DNA of 64,000 nucleotides from Thermohalobaculum sp039821125 (GTDB taxonomy: Bacteria > Pseudomonadota > Alphaproteobacteria > Rhodobacterales > Rhodobacteraceae): assembly GCA_039821125.1 (NCBI GenBank), contig JBCBOR010000014.1:1-64000 (forward strand), written 5' to 3'. Every line of letters starts with the position of its first letter. Position 1 is the first letter of the stretch. The notes beneath the pieces are model-generated. The model was not told the origin of the DNA and made no database searches. It saw only the letters and a list, made by a program, of their open reading frames with translations. Below, in pieces: positions 28,653 through 37,201 of this stretch. The position numbers were made by a program, and so were the translations under genes.

Positions 28653-29534
28653 TTATTGCTTGAGCGATCCAAGGGTCAGCCCGCGGACCAGTTGCTTCTG
28701 GACCAGCAGGATGAAGATGAAGGCGGGGATCATCGCGGCGACCCCCAGGGCGGCCATGTTGCCCCAGGCGGTGCCGGTGGATGTGACAAAGCTGGACGAG
28801 ACGACGGGCACGGTCTTGAGGCCCGTCTGGGTCAGCGTCAGGACGAAGATGAACTCGGTCCATGAGAAGATGAAGCACAGCACCGCCGTCGCCGCGATGC
28901 CGCCCTTGGCCATGGGCAGGACGATGCGCCGGAAGATGCGCCAGCGCGAGGCGCCGTCGATGATCGCGCTCTCGTCGATATCGCGGGGGATGTCGTCGAA
29001 GAAGCTTTTCAGCAGCAGAACCGCCAGCGGCAGGTTCATCACGGCGTGGATCAGGATCACGCCCATATGCGTGTCCATCAGGCCGAGATAATCCTTGTAT
29101 ATGAAGAACATCGGGATCGCGACGGCGACGGGCGGCATCATCCGGGTCGACAGCACCCAGCCGACAAAGGCGTGGCGTCCGCGGAAATCCATCCGGCTGA
29201 GGGCATAGGCCGCCAGTGTCGCCACGATCACCGCAATCGCGGTCGAGCCGAGTGCCACGATGATCGAATCCAGCAGCCGCGGCGCCATGTAGAAGTTGCC
29301 GCCGCCGGGCAGCACCTCCTGCTGGCGGAAGAACCCGAACGAGATGCCGAACACCTCCTCGAAATTCCGGCCCGTGGGCGAGAACGTCCAGACATTCGGC
29401 GGCTGGTTGAAGATCTCTTTGGCTTCCTTGAAGGCCGTCGTGATCCAGTAATAGAGCGGGAACATGAACAGCCCCACCGCCATCCAGGCGGCGATGGCGC
29501 GGGACATGCGGCGGGATTTGCTCTCGACGATCAT
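28653..29534 (-). CDS. CUT1 ABC transporter permease (MalG-like)
   Basis: This 293-residue inner-membrane permease has six predicted helices, the STRMMPPVAVAIPMFF patch and the EAA-type loop (DESAIIDGASRWRIFRRIVLP). It pairs with the upstream permease. There is a ten-base gap to that gene and a 40-base gap to the binding-protein gene. The start at MIVESKSRRM puts three positive residues before the first helix, giving the expected cytoplasmic N-terminus. Confidence 0.9.
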   Translation of the reverse strand: MIVESKSRRMSRAIAAWMAVGLFMFPLYYWITTAFKEAKEIFNQPPNVWTFSPTGRNFEEVFGISFGFFRQQEVLPGGGNFYMAPRLLDSIIVALGSTAIAVIVATLAAYALSRMDFRGRHAFVGWVLSTRMMPPVAVAIPMFFIYKDYLGLMDTHMGVILIHAVMNLPLAVLLLKSFFDDIPRDIDESAIIDGASRWRIFRRIVLPMAKGGIAATAVLCFIFSWTEFIFVLTLTQTGLKTVPVVSSSFVTSTGTAWGNMAALGVAAMIPAFIFILLVQKQLVRGLTLGSLKQ

Positions 29535-29544
29535 GCGCGCCCCC

Positions 29545-30438
29545 TCACCACCGCACCTTGGCCAGCCAGATGAAGAGGTTCGCGATGATCAGGATCAGGA
29601 TCAGACTGACGAGGCTGAGCGTCGCGCCATAGCCCCATTTGATGAAGCTGAACGTCTGCTCCCACGCATAGAGGCTGAGCGTGTAGGTCGACGTCCCCGG
29701 CCCGCCCGAGGTCATCACGAACATGTAGTCGAACGCCCGGAAGAGATCGATGCCCCGGATCAGAACCGCCACAGCGATCACCTTGGACATCAGGGGCAAG
29801 GTGATCCGGCGAAAGATCTGCCAGCCCGAGGCGCCGTCGAGCATCGCGGCCTCGTACGGCTCCTGCGGCAACGAGCGCAGCCCTGCCAGAAAGATCAGCA
29901 CCATGAAGGGCGTCCATTGCCAGATATCGGCCAGCATGATCCCGGCCAGCGCGGTCGAGGGCGTTGCCAATATCGGCGCCGTGCCGTCGAGGATCCCGAC
30001 CCCCTCGAGCACATAGGTCAGCACCCCGAACTCCGGGTCCTCGATCAGCAGGAACATCATGCCCGTGATGGCGGGAGGGATGACCAGCGTCAGGGTCAGG
30101 ATCGCGCGCAGGAAGCCGAACCCCGGCTGATCACTGTCGAGCAGCAGCGCGAGGCCCATCCCCAGCACGACCTGAACGGCCAGCAACACGAAGAAATAGG
30201 TGAAGGTGACCGTCAGCGAGTCCCAGAAGCGCTGATCCACCCACAGCGCGGCCCAGTTCTCCCACCCCACGGGGACAAGCCTGCGCTTCAGCGGGGCGTA
30301 TTCGTGAAAGCTCAGCCAGATGTTGTAGAACAGCGGATAGATCGTGAAGACGACCAGCATCGCGATCAGCGGCAACAGCCAGGGCATGGCGCTGTCGCCC
30401 GTCAAAACGCCTGCAATGCCGCGTTGTCTCACGATCAT
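29545..30438 (-). CDS. CUT1 ABC transporter permease (MalF-like)
   Basis: The 297-residue permease has a first helix near 18-40 (MPWLLPLIAMLVVFTIYP), five more segments and the EAA loop (YEAAMLDGASGWQIFRRITLP). MTSGGPGTSTYTLS precedes the last helix, as usual in this family. It lies 18 bases after the class II aldolase gene, so catabolic enzymes and transporter share one transcript. Confidence 0.9.
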   Translation of the reverse strand: MIVRQRGIAGVLTGDSAMPWLLPLIAMLVVFTIYPLFYNIWLSFHEYAPLKRRLVPVGWENWAALWVDQRFWDSLTVTFTYFFVLLAVQVVLGMGLALLLDSDQPGFGFLRAILTLTLVIPPAITGMMFLLIEDPEFGVLTYVLEGVGILDGTAPILATPSTALAGIMLADIWQWTPFMVLIFLAGLRSLPQEPYEAAMLDGASGWQIFRRITLPLMSKVIAVAVLIRGIDLFRAFDYMFVMTSGGPGTSTYTLSLYAWEQTFSFIKWGYGATLSLVSLILILIIANLFIWLAKVRW

Positions 30439-30456
30439 GCGGTCTGATCTCCCCCC

Positions 30457-31176
30457 TTAGGTCTTTGCCGTCCTTCTGCGCGGTTTCGGCTTTGGTTTCG
30501 CTTTCGCGTTTTCTTGTCCTTTGCCGTCCTGAATGCCGTAGCTGCCGAAGCCCTTGTGCGTATCCTCGATCTCGGCATCCGAAAGCAGAGTCGGGCCGCC
30601 GATCAGCAAGGTATGGTAGTACTGCTTGGCGATTGTTTCCAACTCGACGGCCCGCCACATTGCCTTCTCCAGCGTCTCGCCGATGGCGATCATGCCGTGA
30701 TTGGCCAAGAGGCAGGCCGTGCGGTCCTGCATGGCCTCGATGGCCAGATCCGACAGATCCTCCGTCCCGAAGGTTGCATAACCCGCGCATTTCACATCGT
30801 TGCCGCCGAAGGCTGCGATCATGTAGTGCGCCGCCGGGATCGGCTTGCGCGCCATGGCCAGCGTCGTGCAGTAGGTCGGGTGCGCGTGCACCACCGCGCC
30901 CGCATCCGTCCGGCTCTGCAGCAGCTTGTGGTGAAAGCGCCACTCGGTCGAGGGCTTGAGCGGCCCCTCCCACGTGCCCGACGCATCATCCAGCGGGATC
31001 GATGCGATCATCTCGGGCTCCATCCGGTCATAGGGCGTGGCCGACGGGCTGATCAGCATCCGGTCCTCGAACCGGGCCGAGATGTTCCCCGACGTGCCCT
31101 GATTGATCCCGCTCGCGTTCATCGCGCGGCAGCTCGCGACAATCTCTGCGCGCAGTTCTTTTTCGGCCTTCTTCAT
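30457..31176 (-). CDS. Class II aldolase/epimerase (FucA/AraD family)
   Basis: This 239-residue enzyme has the Zn-dependent class II aldolase features: NISAR (phosphate loop, G-T-S-G-N), STEWRFHHKLL with the catalytic glutamate, HAHPTYCTTLA with two zinc histidines, and LLANHGMIA with the third. It would cleave or epimerise a sugar-phosphate, for example giving dihydroxyacetone phosphate and an aldehyde. An unusual lysine/arginine/proline-rich tail (about residues 218-239, KAKPKPKPRRRTAKT) extends past the normal end. The start overlaps the HAD gene stop (ATGA). Confidence 0.88.
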   Translation of the reverse strand: MKKAEKELRAEIVASCRAMNASGINQGTSGNISARFEDRMLISPSATPYDRMEPEMIASIPLDDASGTWEGPLKPSTEWRFHHKLLQSRTDAGAVVHAHPTYCTTLAMARKPIPAAHYMIAAFGGNDVKCAGYATFGTEDLSDLAIEAMQDRTACLLANHGMIAIGETLEKAMWRAVELETIAKQYYHTLLIGGPTLLSDAEIEDTHKGFGSYGIQDGKGQENAKAKPKPKPRRRTAKT

Positions 31177-31988
31177 GCGGATTTCCTCTGGTCCTTGCGC
31201 GCGTCCAGCAGGACGGCTGCGATTTCTGCGAACCCTTCGCCGCCACGGGCGTCCGCGATCCAGGCCGGTTCCGCCTCGATCCGGCCTTTGAAATCGCGCA
31301 CATTCGCGACCCCGCAGGCGTTCGGGAAATGGGCGAACATCGGTGCGTCATTCGGGCTGTCGCCCGCATAGAGCACCCGGTCGCGGTCGGCATCGAGATC
31401 GATATCAAGCACGTCGCGGGCAAACAGCCGCGCCATGGTCAGCTTGTCATAGTTGCCGAACCAGCCGTTCACGTGGATCGACGAGATCTTGGCGATGGCG
31501 CCTTCCTCCTCGAAGATCTGCTTGATCCGGGCGATGTCCGTGTCGGGCAGGGGCGGGACGTCCTCGCAAAAGTCGATGGCAAGATCCGCCTCGCGATAGG
31601 CCTGATCATTGGCAACGGCAGCCCCGGGTATTTCGGCCAGCACCCGGTCACGGATCCGGTCAAGCGCGGCCTGGTTCGAGGCTCGTTCCACATCGCCAGC
31701 GGCATAGACCCGGCGCATCCTGCGGCTTGCACCGTCATAGGCGAAGTACATCGCGCCGTTCTCACCCACCACGCCGTCAACGGGCCAGAACCGGGCGATC
31801 ATATCGCACCAGCCCGCGGGGCGGCCCGTCACCGGCGCAACCCTCAGGCCCGCCGCCTGCAAGGCCTCGAGCGCAGCGTAAGAGGCCGCGGGCAACCGTC
31901 CCTCGGTCGTCAGGGTGTCGTCGATATCGGCCAGCACCACATCGATGGCGGCAGCGGTCGCGTCGGGCATGTCGCGGATCGGGCGCAT
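31173..31988 (-). CDS. HAD-superfamily (IIB) sugar-phosphate phosphatase
   Basis: This 271-residue hydrolase has motif I DIDDTL (about 21-26), TGRPAGW (motif II Thr), a lysine in the cap-following region and GDSPNDAPMF (motif IV). The cap type and length fit HAD-IIB enzymes such as sucrose-6-phosphate or mannosyl-3-phosphoglycerate phosphatase. The operon context suggests it removes phosphate from a polyol- or sugar-phosphate, or repairs a dead-end product. It overlaps the aldolase gene by four bases and follows the dehydrogenase gene by two. Confidence 0.85.
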   Translation of the reverse strand: MRPIRDMPDATAAAIDVVLADIDDTLTTEGRLPAASYAALEALQAAGLRVAPVTGRPAGWCDMIARFWPVDGVVGENGAMYFAYDGASRRMRRVYAAGDVERASNQAALDRIRDRVLAEIPGAAVANDQAYREADLAIDFCEDVPPLPDTDIARIKQIFEEEGAIAKISSIHVNGWFGNYDKLTMARLFARDVLDIDLDADRDRVLYAGDSPNDAPMFAHFPNACGVANVRDFKGRIEAEPAWIADARGGEGFAEIAAVLLDARKDQRKSA

Positions 31989-31990
31989 CC

Positions 31991-33301
31991 TCAGACCTCC
32001 GCCGCTGCAAAATCGTCGAGCAGCCCGGCATCGCAGGCAAGGTCCGCGAACGAGAACCGGTTGCGCATCTCGTGCGCATGGCGCACAGCCTCGCGGTAGA
32101 AGTCGACCGGTACGCCCAGATCCGCCGCTGTGGTCGCGCCGCCCGCAGCCGCCAGCCGCTCGGTCATGTCCGCAACCGGATCGACCCAGTCAGACAGCTC
32201 GGCACGCAGCTCCGGCCAAATCTCCTGCAACCGCTCGTTCACGATGGCTGCGGCATCCGCATCCAGCGCCTTCTTGGCGTATTCGGCCCCGCACTGCGCC
32301 GCGATCTCCGGTCCCATGCGCCGGGCCATATCGTCGGGGTCGATGCGCGAGGGCCGCACCTGTGGCGGGCGCTCCAGCGCCAGGAACCACTGCTGGATGC
32401 GTCCCATCGTCAGGGTGGCAAGGCCCACCTGCTCGCCATGGGTCGTGCCGGGATGGCGGTCCCCTGCAAAGCAGTCGATGTAGTGGGAGATCTGATGCTC
32501 CCCCATCGAGCCGTGGTTCGAGACGCCGGTGAACCCGACCCCGAGGCCCGACAGCACCAGCGCCCGGGTCAGCCAGCCCGTTGCCACGTGATCGCGCGCG
32601 CCGACGCCTGAGGCCCGGCTCTCAAGCTCGCCCGCATCGGGCTCACCGATCAGGTAAGGGGCCTCGTCATAGAACCCGCCAAACAGCCGGTGCGACATCC
32701 ACCAGTCGATCCGCGCGACCGAAGTGCAGAGGCAATCGCCAAACCCCGCAGCATTCATCCGCGCGGGTGCTGCGGACAGAACGCCAAGGTCCAGGAAGAC
32801 GCCCTTCGGCGAGTGGGCGGGCAGCGAGATCTTCAACCCGCTCTCCAGCCCCATTGACGCTGTGGTCGAGGCATAGCCGTCCATCGAGGCCGCGGTGCCA
32901 AAGACACAATAGGCCCGGCCGTCCTGCGCGGTGACGTATTTCGTCAGATCGTTCACGGTGCCGGAGCCGACGGCGACGATTGCCTCGGCGCCCTTCAGAC
33001 GGGCCGCCAGCGCGTCTGCTTCAGCAAGCGTGGCATGCGGGTGAGACCCGAGGACAACCTCGGTCGCCGTTCGCCCGGCGTGGCGCAGTGACGCCGTCAC
33101 CCGCGATCCCAGCGCGTCCCATGTGTCTGGATCGGCGACAATCGTGACAGCGCCGGTCATCCCCAAACCTTCGATCAGGTCGGCTTCGCGCCCGTTCAGA
33201 TCATCGGCGATCAGGATCTGGTCTGCGGCAGCCCGGGGCCCAGGTTGTCCTGTGCGCGGGTTCACCCAGCGCCCGAGGTAGACGTCCTCGATATGGCTCA
33301 T
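31991..33301 (-). CDS. sn-Glycerol-1-phosphate dehydrogenase-like enzyme (AraM/EgsA family)
   Basis: This 436-residue iron/zinc alcohol dehydrogenase-like protein has an NAD(P) site (AIVAVGSGTVNDLTKYV) and the family sequence VFGTAASMDGYAS. Candidate metal ligands are D in GDCLC, H in SMGEHQISHYID and H in TTHGEQVGLA. AraM/EgsA enzymes interconvert dihydroxyacetone phosphate and glycerol-1-phosphate, or a related polyol phosphate. MSHIEDVYLGRW is taken as the start because homology begins there; the longer frame crosses the divergent promoter. First gene of the eight-gene operon, facing a SorC-type regulator. Confidence 0.83.
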   Translation of the reverse strand: MSHIEDVYLGRWVNPRTGQPGPRAAADQILIADDLNGREADLIEGLGMTGAVTIVADPDTWDALGSRVTASLRHAGRTATEVVLGSHPHATLAEADALAARLKGAEAIVAVGSGTVNDLTKYVTAQDGRAYCVFGTAASMDGYASTTASMGLESGLKISLPAHSPKGVFLDLGVLSAAPARMNAAGFGDCLCTSVARIDWWMSHRLFGGFYDEAPYLIGEPDAGELESRASGVGARDHVATGWLTRALVLSGLGVGFTGVSNHGSMGEHQISHYIDCFAGDRHPGTTHGEQVGLATLTMGRIQQWFLALERPPQVRPSRIDPDDMARRMGPEIAAQCGAEYAKKALDADAAAIVNERLQEIWPELRAELSDWVDPVADMTERLAAAGGATTAADLGVPVDFYREAVRHAHEMRNRFSFADLACDAGLLDDFAAAEV

Positions 33302-33374
33302 CCATCCGCCCTCCGGAGGGCTGTCCAGATCCACGGGTGCGTGCGCGTTCACATCGGCCTCGTCGCAAACATGA

Positions 33375-33409
33375 TTGACATATGCCACCGATCTGTTGGC
33401 AAATGTCAA
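33375..33409. promoter_or_regulatory. Palindromic operator overlapping two divergent promoters
   Basis: TTGACATATGCCA (33375-33387) and TGGCAAATGTCAA (33397-33409) form a 13-base inverted repeat with one mismatch and a nine-base spacer. Each arm contains a consensus TTGACA minus-35 box, one reading right and one left, so the two promoters interlock. The SorC-type regulator gene starts at or within the right arm. A tetramer or dimer bound here could control both directions. Confidence 0.7.
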
Positions 33410-34383
33410 GGATTTCGCGTCAGGCGGGAGTTGCGGTCATCAAATTCGGCAATGATCCAGTGATCCGGGCGGCATGGCTCTACTACGCCGAGCAGCGGAC
33501 CCAGGCCGAGATCGCGACCGCGCTGGGCATCTCGCGGGCGACCGTTGCGAACCATCTGGCGCAGGCCCGGCAAACCGGTCTGGTCAGCGTGCAGCTCAGT
33601 CCGGATCTTCTGCGGGGCCTCGGCCAGGCCGAGGCCTTGGAGACCCGTTTCGGATTGTCGGGTGCCCATGTGATCCCGACTCTGCCCAGCGATGCGGGTG
33701 AGGAGACAGCCCTGCGCCAGCGTCTTGGCCGTGCCGGTGCGGACGTTCTGGCGACCATGCTGACACCCGACACGGTGCTGGGTGTTGCCTGGGGGCGCAC
33801 CATGGCGGATCTGGCGCAGGCACTGCCCAAGCAGGATTTACCGGATCTGCGGGTGGTGCAGATCTCGGGCTCGTCGCTGGGGGATGAGGCAACCTCGCCC
33901 GAGGCGTGCACGGTGCACATCGCGACGCGGCTGGGTGCGCATTGCCATAACTTTCATGCTCCTGCGGTCGTCTCGACCGCTGCGCTGCGGGACCTCTTGA
34001 TGCAGGAACTGCCGCTCGCCCAGCATTTCCGCCGGGTCCAGAGCTGCGCGACGGTGGTCTTCGGGGTGGGTGAGCTGACCGAGACGACGCGCTGGGCCGA
34101 CGGGGATCAGATGATCAGCCCGGTTGCAGCGGAGTACCTGACGCGGGGGAGCGCAGGCATCCTGATCGGGCGCTTCATCGATGCGTGCGGCGCGCCGGTC
34201 GACGGCCCACTCGGCGGGCGGCAGATCGGGATGGAACTGGAGGACCTGCGCGAGATCGAGACCCGGCTTTGCGTGGCGGGAGGCAGTGCCAAGGCGCCCG
34301 CGATCCGGGCTGCGCTGACAGGGGGCTATGTGACCCACCTTGTCACCGACAGCGCCACGGCCGCGCACGTGCTGGAGGCTTAG
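33403..34383 (+). CDS. SorC-family sugar-binding transcriptional regulator
   Basis: This regulator of about 326 residues has an N-terminal helix-turn-helix (RTQAEIATALGISRATVANH) and a SorC sugar-phosphate effector domain (about 70-325; VLGVAWGRTMADLAQAL, GGSAKAPAIRAALTGGYV). The start is uncertain. ATG at 33403 lies inside the palindrome and lacks a ribosome site, and a GTG at V27 of the open frame is possible. It is divergent from the eight-gene operon and upstream of an FGGY kinase on the same strand. It probably responds to a phosphorylated intermediate. Confidence 0.83.
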   Translation: MSRISRQAGVAVIKFGNDPVIRAAWLYYAEQRTQAEIATALGISRATVANHLAQARQTGLVSVQLSPDLLRGLGQAEALETRFGLSGAHVIPTLPSDAGEETALRQRLGRAGADVLATMLTPDTVLGVAWGRTMADLAQALPKQDLPDLRVVQISGSSLGDEATSPEACTVHIATRLGAHCHNFHAPAVVSTAALRDLLMQELPLAQHFRRVQSCATVVFGVGELTETTRWADGDQMISPVAAEYLTRGSAGILIGRFIDACGAPVDGPLGGRQIGMELEDLREIETRLCVAGGSAKAPAIRAALTGGYVTHLVTDSATAAHVLEA

Positions 34384-34597
34384 ACGTGGGCTTCACGCAG
34401 ATGCGGTGGGCGGACAGATGCCGAGTACGATGGGTCTGTGCAACGGCGCTGCCGGTGTCGCCAATCCCGCTCGGAGCATGGGCGTGACTGTGGCGACCCC
34501 AAGGTATTTATCGCAAGATGAAGGGGAGGCCCGGTCTTGCTGGCGGAGCGGGCCCCGCGGGTAAGGGACAGAGGATCCGGGACGGAGCACACACGGC

Positions 34598-36079
34598 ATG
34601 GACAAAGACATCGTGATCGGCATCGACAGCTCGACCCAATCGACGAAATCGATCGCCTGGAGCCGGGACGGTGACGCGCTGGCCGAAGGACGCGCGCCAA
34701 CGCCAATGTCGACGCCCCGGCCGGGGTGGTTCGAGCAGGACCCCGAAGACTGGTGGTCGGCGGCGGCCAGGACCCTGCGCGATGTTGCGGCGCATGTGGA
34801 TCCGGCGCGTGTGGCGGGGATCGCCATCTCGAACCAGCGCGAGACCGTGGCCTTTGTCGACGGCGATGGCCGCCCGACCCGGCCCGCCATGGTCTGGCTG
34901 GACGAACGGGGGCGCGGCGAGATCGACCGGATGCGCGGTGAGATCGATCTGGACGAGGTGCACCGGGTGACCGGCAAGCCGCCCGATCTGACTCCTGTTG
35001 TCTATCGGCTGAGCTGGCTGCACCACCATGCCCGTACGGATCTGGATGGTGCGGACAAGATCACCGATGCACATGCATTCCTGGCGGGTCGGCTGACGGG
35101 GCGGATCACATCGAGCTGGACCAGCGCCGATCCGTTTGGCGTGATGGACATCGCGGCCAAGGCGTGGTGGCCCGAAGTGCTGGCGCATCTCGAGCTGACT
35201 GCGGATCAGTTTGCCGAGCTTGCGCGGCCCGGGCAGGCGATCGGCGCGCTCACGCCCGAGGCAGCCGCCGCGACAGGGCTGGCCGAAGGCACGCCTCTCT
35301 TCGCGGCCGGAGGGGATGGCCAGTGTGCGGGCCTTGGTGTGAATGCCGCAAGGCCCGGCGTGGTCTACCTCAATCTCGGCACCGCGCTGATCACCGGGGC
35401 CTGGGCGGCAGAGCCGATGACCGGCACGGCCTGGCGCACCATGACATCGCCGACGGGCGAGGGCTATTTCCTTGAAGGCTGCCAGCGCGCGGGCGCGTTT
35501 CTGGTGAACTGGGTGATCGACACGTTCGCAGGTGGCCGGGACGACCCGGCGGTCTTCGCCAGACTGGAAGAGGAGGCCGCAAGGCTCCCCATCGGATCGG
35601 ACGGGGTCGCGATCTGTCCTCATCTCACGGGCTGCATGGATCCGCACTGGGACCCGTCGGCACGCGGCACCATCGACGGGCTCGGCCCGCAGCACGGGCT
35701 TGGCCATATCTACCGCGCAACGCTCGAGGCACTGACGCTGGAAAGTGCGCGGTGCATCGAGGCGATGCGCGCCCATGGCCTTGCGCCCGAGAAGATCGTC
35801 GCCGTCGGGGGCGGGGGCAACAGTGCGCTCTGGACCAAGATGTTCGCCGATGCGACGGGCCTGCCGTTGCATGTCTCGAACAGCCTCGAGGCCTCGGCGC
35901 TCGGTGCAGGCATGTCCGCTGCCGTCGGCGCGGGCTGGTTCGACGGGTTCGATGCCGCGGCTGAGGCGATGAGCGGCATGGGGCCTGCGATCGCACCCGA
36001 CCCCTCGGTCCGGGCCGCGTGGGATGCTGCATCGGTCCGTCAGGCGGCAACCTACCGTCCGTCGATACGCCCGGCCTGA
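34598..36079 (+). CDS. FGGY-family carbohydrate kinase (xylulokinase-like)
   Basis: This 493-residue kinase has the N-terminal phosphate loop (IGIDSSTQSTKSIAW), ISNQRETVAFVD, the substrate-side aspartate (AAGGDGQCAGLG) and the adenosine motif (VAVGGGGNSALWTKMFAD, then LEASALGAGM) of FGGY sugar kinases. It phosphorylates a ketose or polyol; the exact one is not evident. It follows the SorC regulator by 214 bases and faces the HAD gene at its end. It probably supplies the phosphorylated substrate for the divergent aldolase operon. Confidence 0.88.
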   Translation: MDKDIVIGIDSSTQSTKSIAWSRDGDALAEGRAPTPMSTPRPGWFEQDPEDWWSAAARTLRDVAAHVDPARVAGIAISNQRETVAFVDGDGRPTRPAMVWLDERGRGEIDRMRGEIDLDEVHRVTGKPPDLTPVVYRLSWLHHHARTDLDGADKITDAHAFLAGRLTGRITSSWTSADPFGVMDIAAKAWWPEVLAHLELTADQFAELARPGQAIGALTPEAAAATGLAEGTPLFAAGGDGQCAGLGVNAARPGVVYLNLGTALITGAWAAEPMTGTAWRTMTSPTGEGYFLEGCQRAGAFLVNWVIDTFAGGRDDPAVFARLEEEAARLPIGSDGVAICPHLTGCMDPHWDPSARGTIDGLGPQHGLGHIYRATLEALTLESARCIEAMRAHGLAPEKIVAVGGGGNSALWTKMFADATGLPLHVSNSLEASALGAGMSAAVGAGWFDGFDAAAEAMSGMGPAIAPDPSVRAAWDAASVRQAATYRPSIRPA

Positions 36080-36385
36080 GCAGCGCGCGGTGCGGGCTGT
36101 TCATCGAATTTTAGTCGACTTGTCGTAATCCGGGACGCGTAAACCGGGTCGGACCTAAAACCGCCGTCCCGGCTCTCGAGAGATCGCGCCGGATGTGGCC
36201 GGCGCGCTGTTTGGTACCCCCGTGACCGGCCGGTCACATTTGGATTCGACGCCTGTCTGAATGGACGGGCGGCACAGGTCCGGGCATGTCTGAAGCCCCT
36301 GAGCCATCGGCGATACGCCGATCCATCGCAGAGAAACCGATCATCCCAGCGCGGCTTGGCCGTTGGTGGTGCTTTCGGGTGCGCG
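36080..36385. other. Convergent intergenic region with palindromes
   Basis: No gene is visible in these 306 bases between the kinase and the convergent HAD gene. A hairpin CGCGCCGG-ATGTGG-CCGGCGCG (36185-36206) is a likely terminator for one or both genes. A perfect palindrome GTGACCGGCCGGTCAC (36222-36237) looks like a protein-binding site, for example of a TetR-type regulator, though no such gene is nearby. Confidence 0.5.
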
Positions 36386-37201
36386 CTACCAGCGGAGCCT
36401 GTCCATCTGGAAGTCAGCCTCCGCCACGCCGTGATCTGTTCCCGCCTGCACCCCGGAGGAGATCAGCAGCGTCCGGCATCCCGCCGCTGCCGCCCCGGCA
36501 ATGTCATGCGCGTGGCTGTCGCCGATCATCAGGACCCGGTCCGCGGGCCCATCGCCCAGGGTGGCACAGCCTGCGCGAAACATCTCGATCCCCGGCTTGC
36601 CCAGCATCTCGACGGTTCCACCAAGCGCTTGGTAGTGCTCGGCCAGCATCCCCGGCCCAAAGGCCGCCACGCCGTTCGCATAGATATGGCGGTCCGGGTT
36701 GATGCAAAGCGCCGGAACCCCCGCCTTGGCCAGCGGCTCCAGCTCATCGAGATAGCTCTCAAGCGTCCGCGTCTCTGGTTCGGCAGCCGCAAGGATCAAG
36801 AGACGCGGCCCCTCCCGCAGCCCGACATGGCGCACGGACAGGCCGTCGATCATGCTGGTATCGCCGTCGCGGGAGATCACGGCGACCGGGGTGTCACGCG
36901 CCAGTTCACCCCCGGCCAACAGCCGGGCGATCCGGTCATGGCCCAGTTCGCCGGAGGTGATCACATTGCGAAACAGAGCAGCGGAAAACCCGAGCCGCTC
37001 GAGCCGTGCGATGTTGAGAGACGACCGCTTGCCGGAATTGCTGAGCGCTGCAACCGGGACACCCTCGGCCGCCAAGGCTTCAAGGCACTCGCGTGTCCCG
37101 GGAAACTGCGTCTGACCATCGTGCAGCACCCCGAACTGGTCAATCAGCACCGCGTCAAACTCGGTTCGGATCTCGGCCAGTCCCGTGATGTCTCGGGTCA
37201 T
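36386..37201 (-). CDS. HAD-superfamily (IIA) hydrolase, NagD-like
   Basis: This 271-residue protein has motif I in the form DQFGVLHDG (about 21-29), SNSGKRSS (motif II), the lysine in LGKPGIEMF and GDSHAHDIAGA (motif IV). This fits the alphaproteobacterial HAD-IIA group with D-x-W-G-V-x-H-D-G; here phenylalanine replaces tryptophan. It is a probable phosphatase of a small sugar- or polyol-phosphate. The start overlaps the end of the FGGY kinase gene by four bases, in a three-gene minus-strand operon with a class II aldolase. Confidence 0.85.
   Translation of the reverse strand: MTRDITGLAEIRTEFDAVLIDQFGVLHDGQTQFPGTRECLEALAAEGVPVAALSNSGKRSSLNIARLERLGFSAALFRNVITSGELGHDRIARLLAGGELARDTPVAVISRDGDTSMIDGLSVRHVGLREGPRLLILAAAEPETRTLESYLDELEPLAKAGVPALCINPDRHIYANGVAAFGPGMLAEHYQALGGTVEMLGKPGIEMFRAGCATLGDGPADRVLMIGDSHAHDIAGAAAAGCRTLLISSGVQAGTDHGVAEADFQMDRLRW

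Noticed and set aside
26636..28663. 675-residue plus-strand open frame
   Set aside because: Antisense shadow of the SDR and binding-protein genes; no domain recognisable and no ribosome site.
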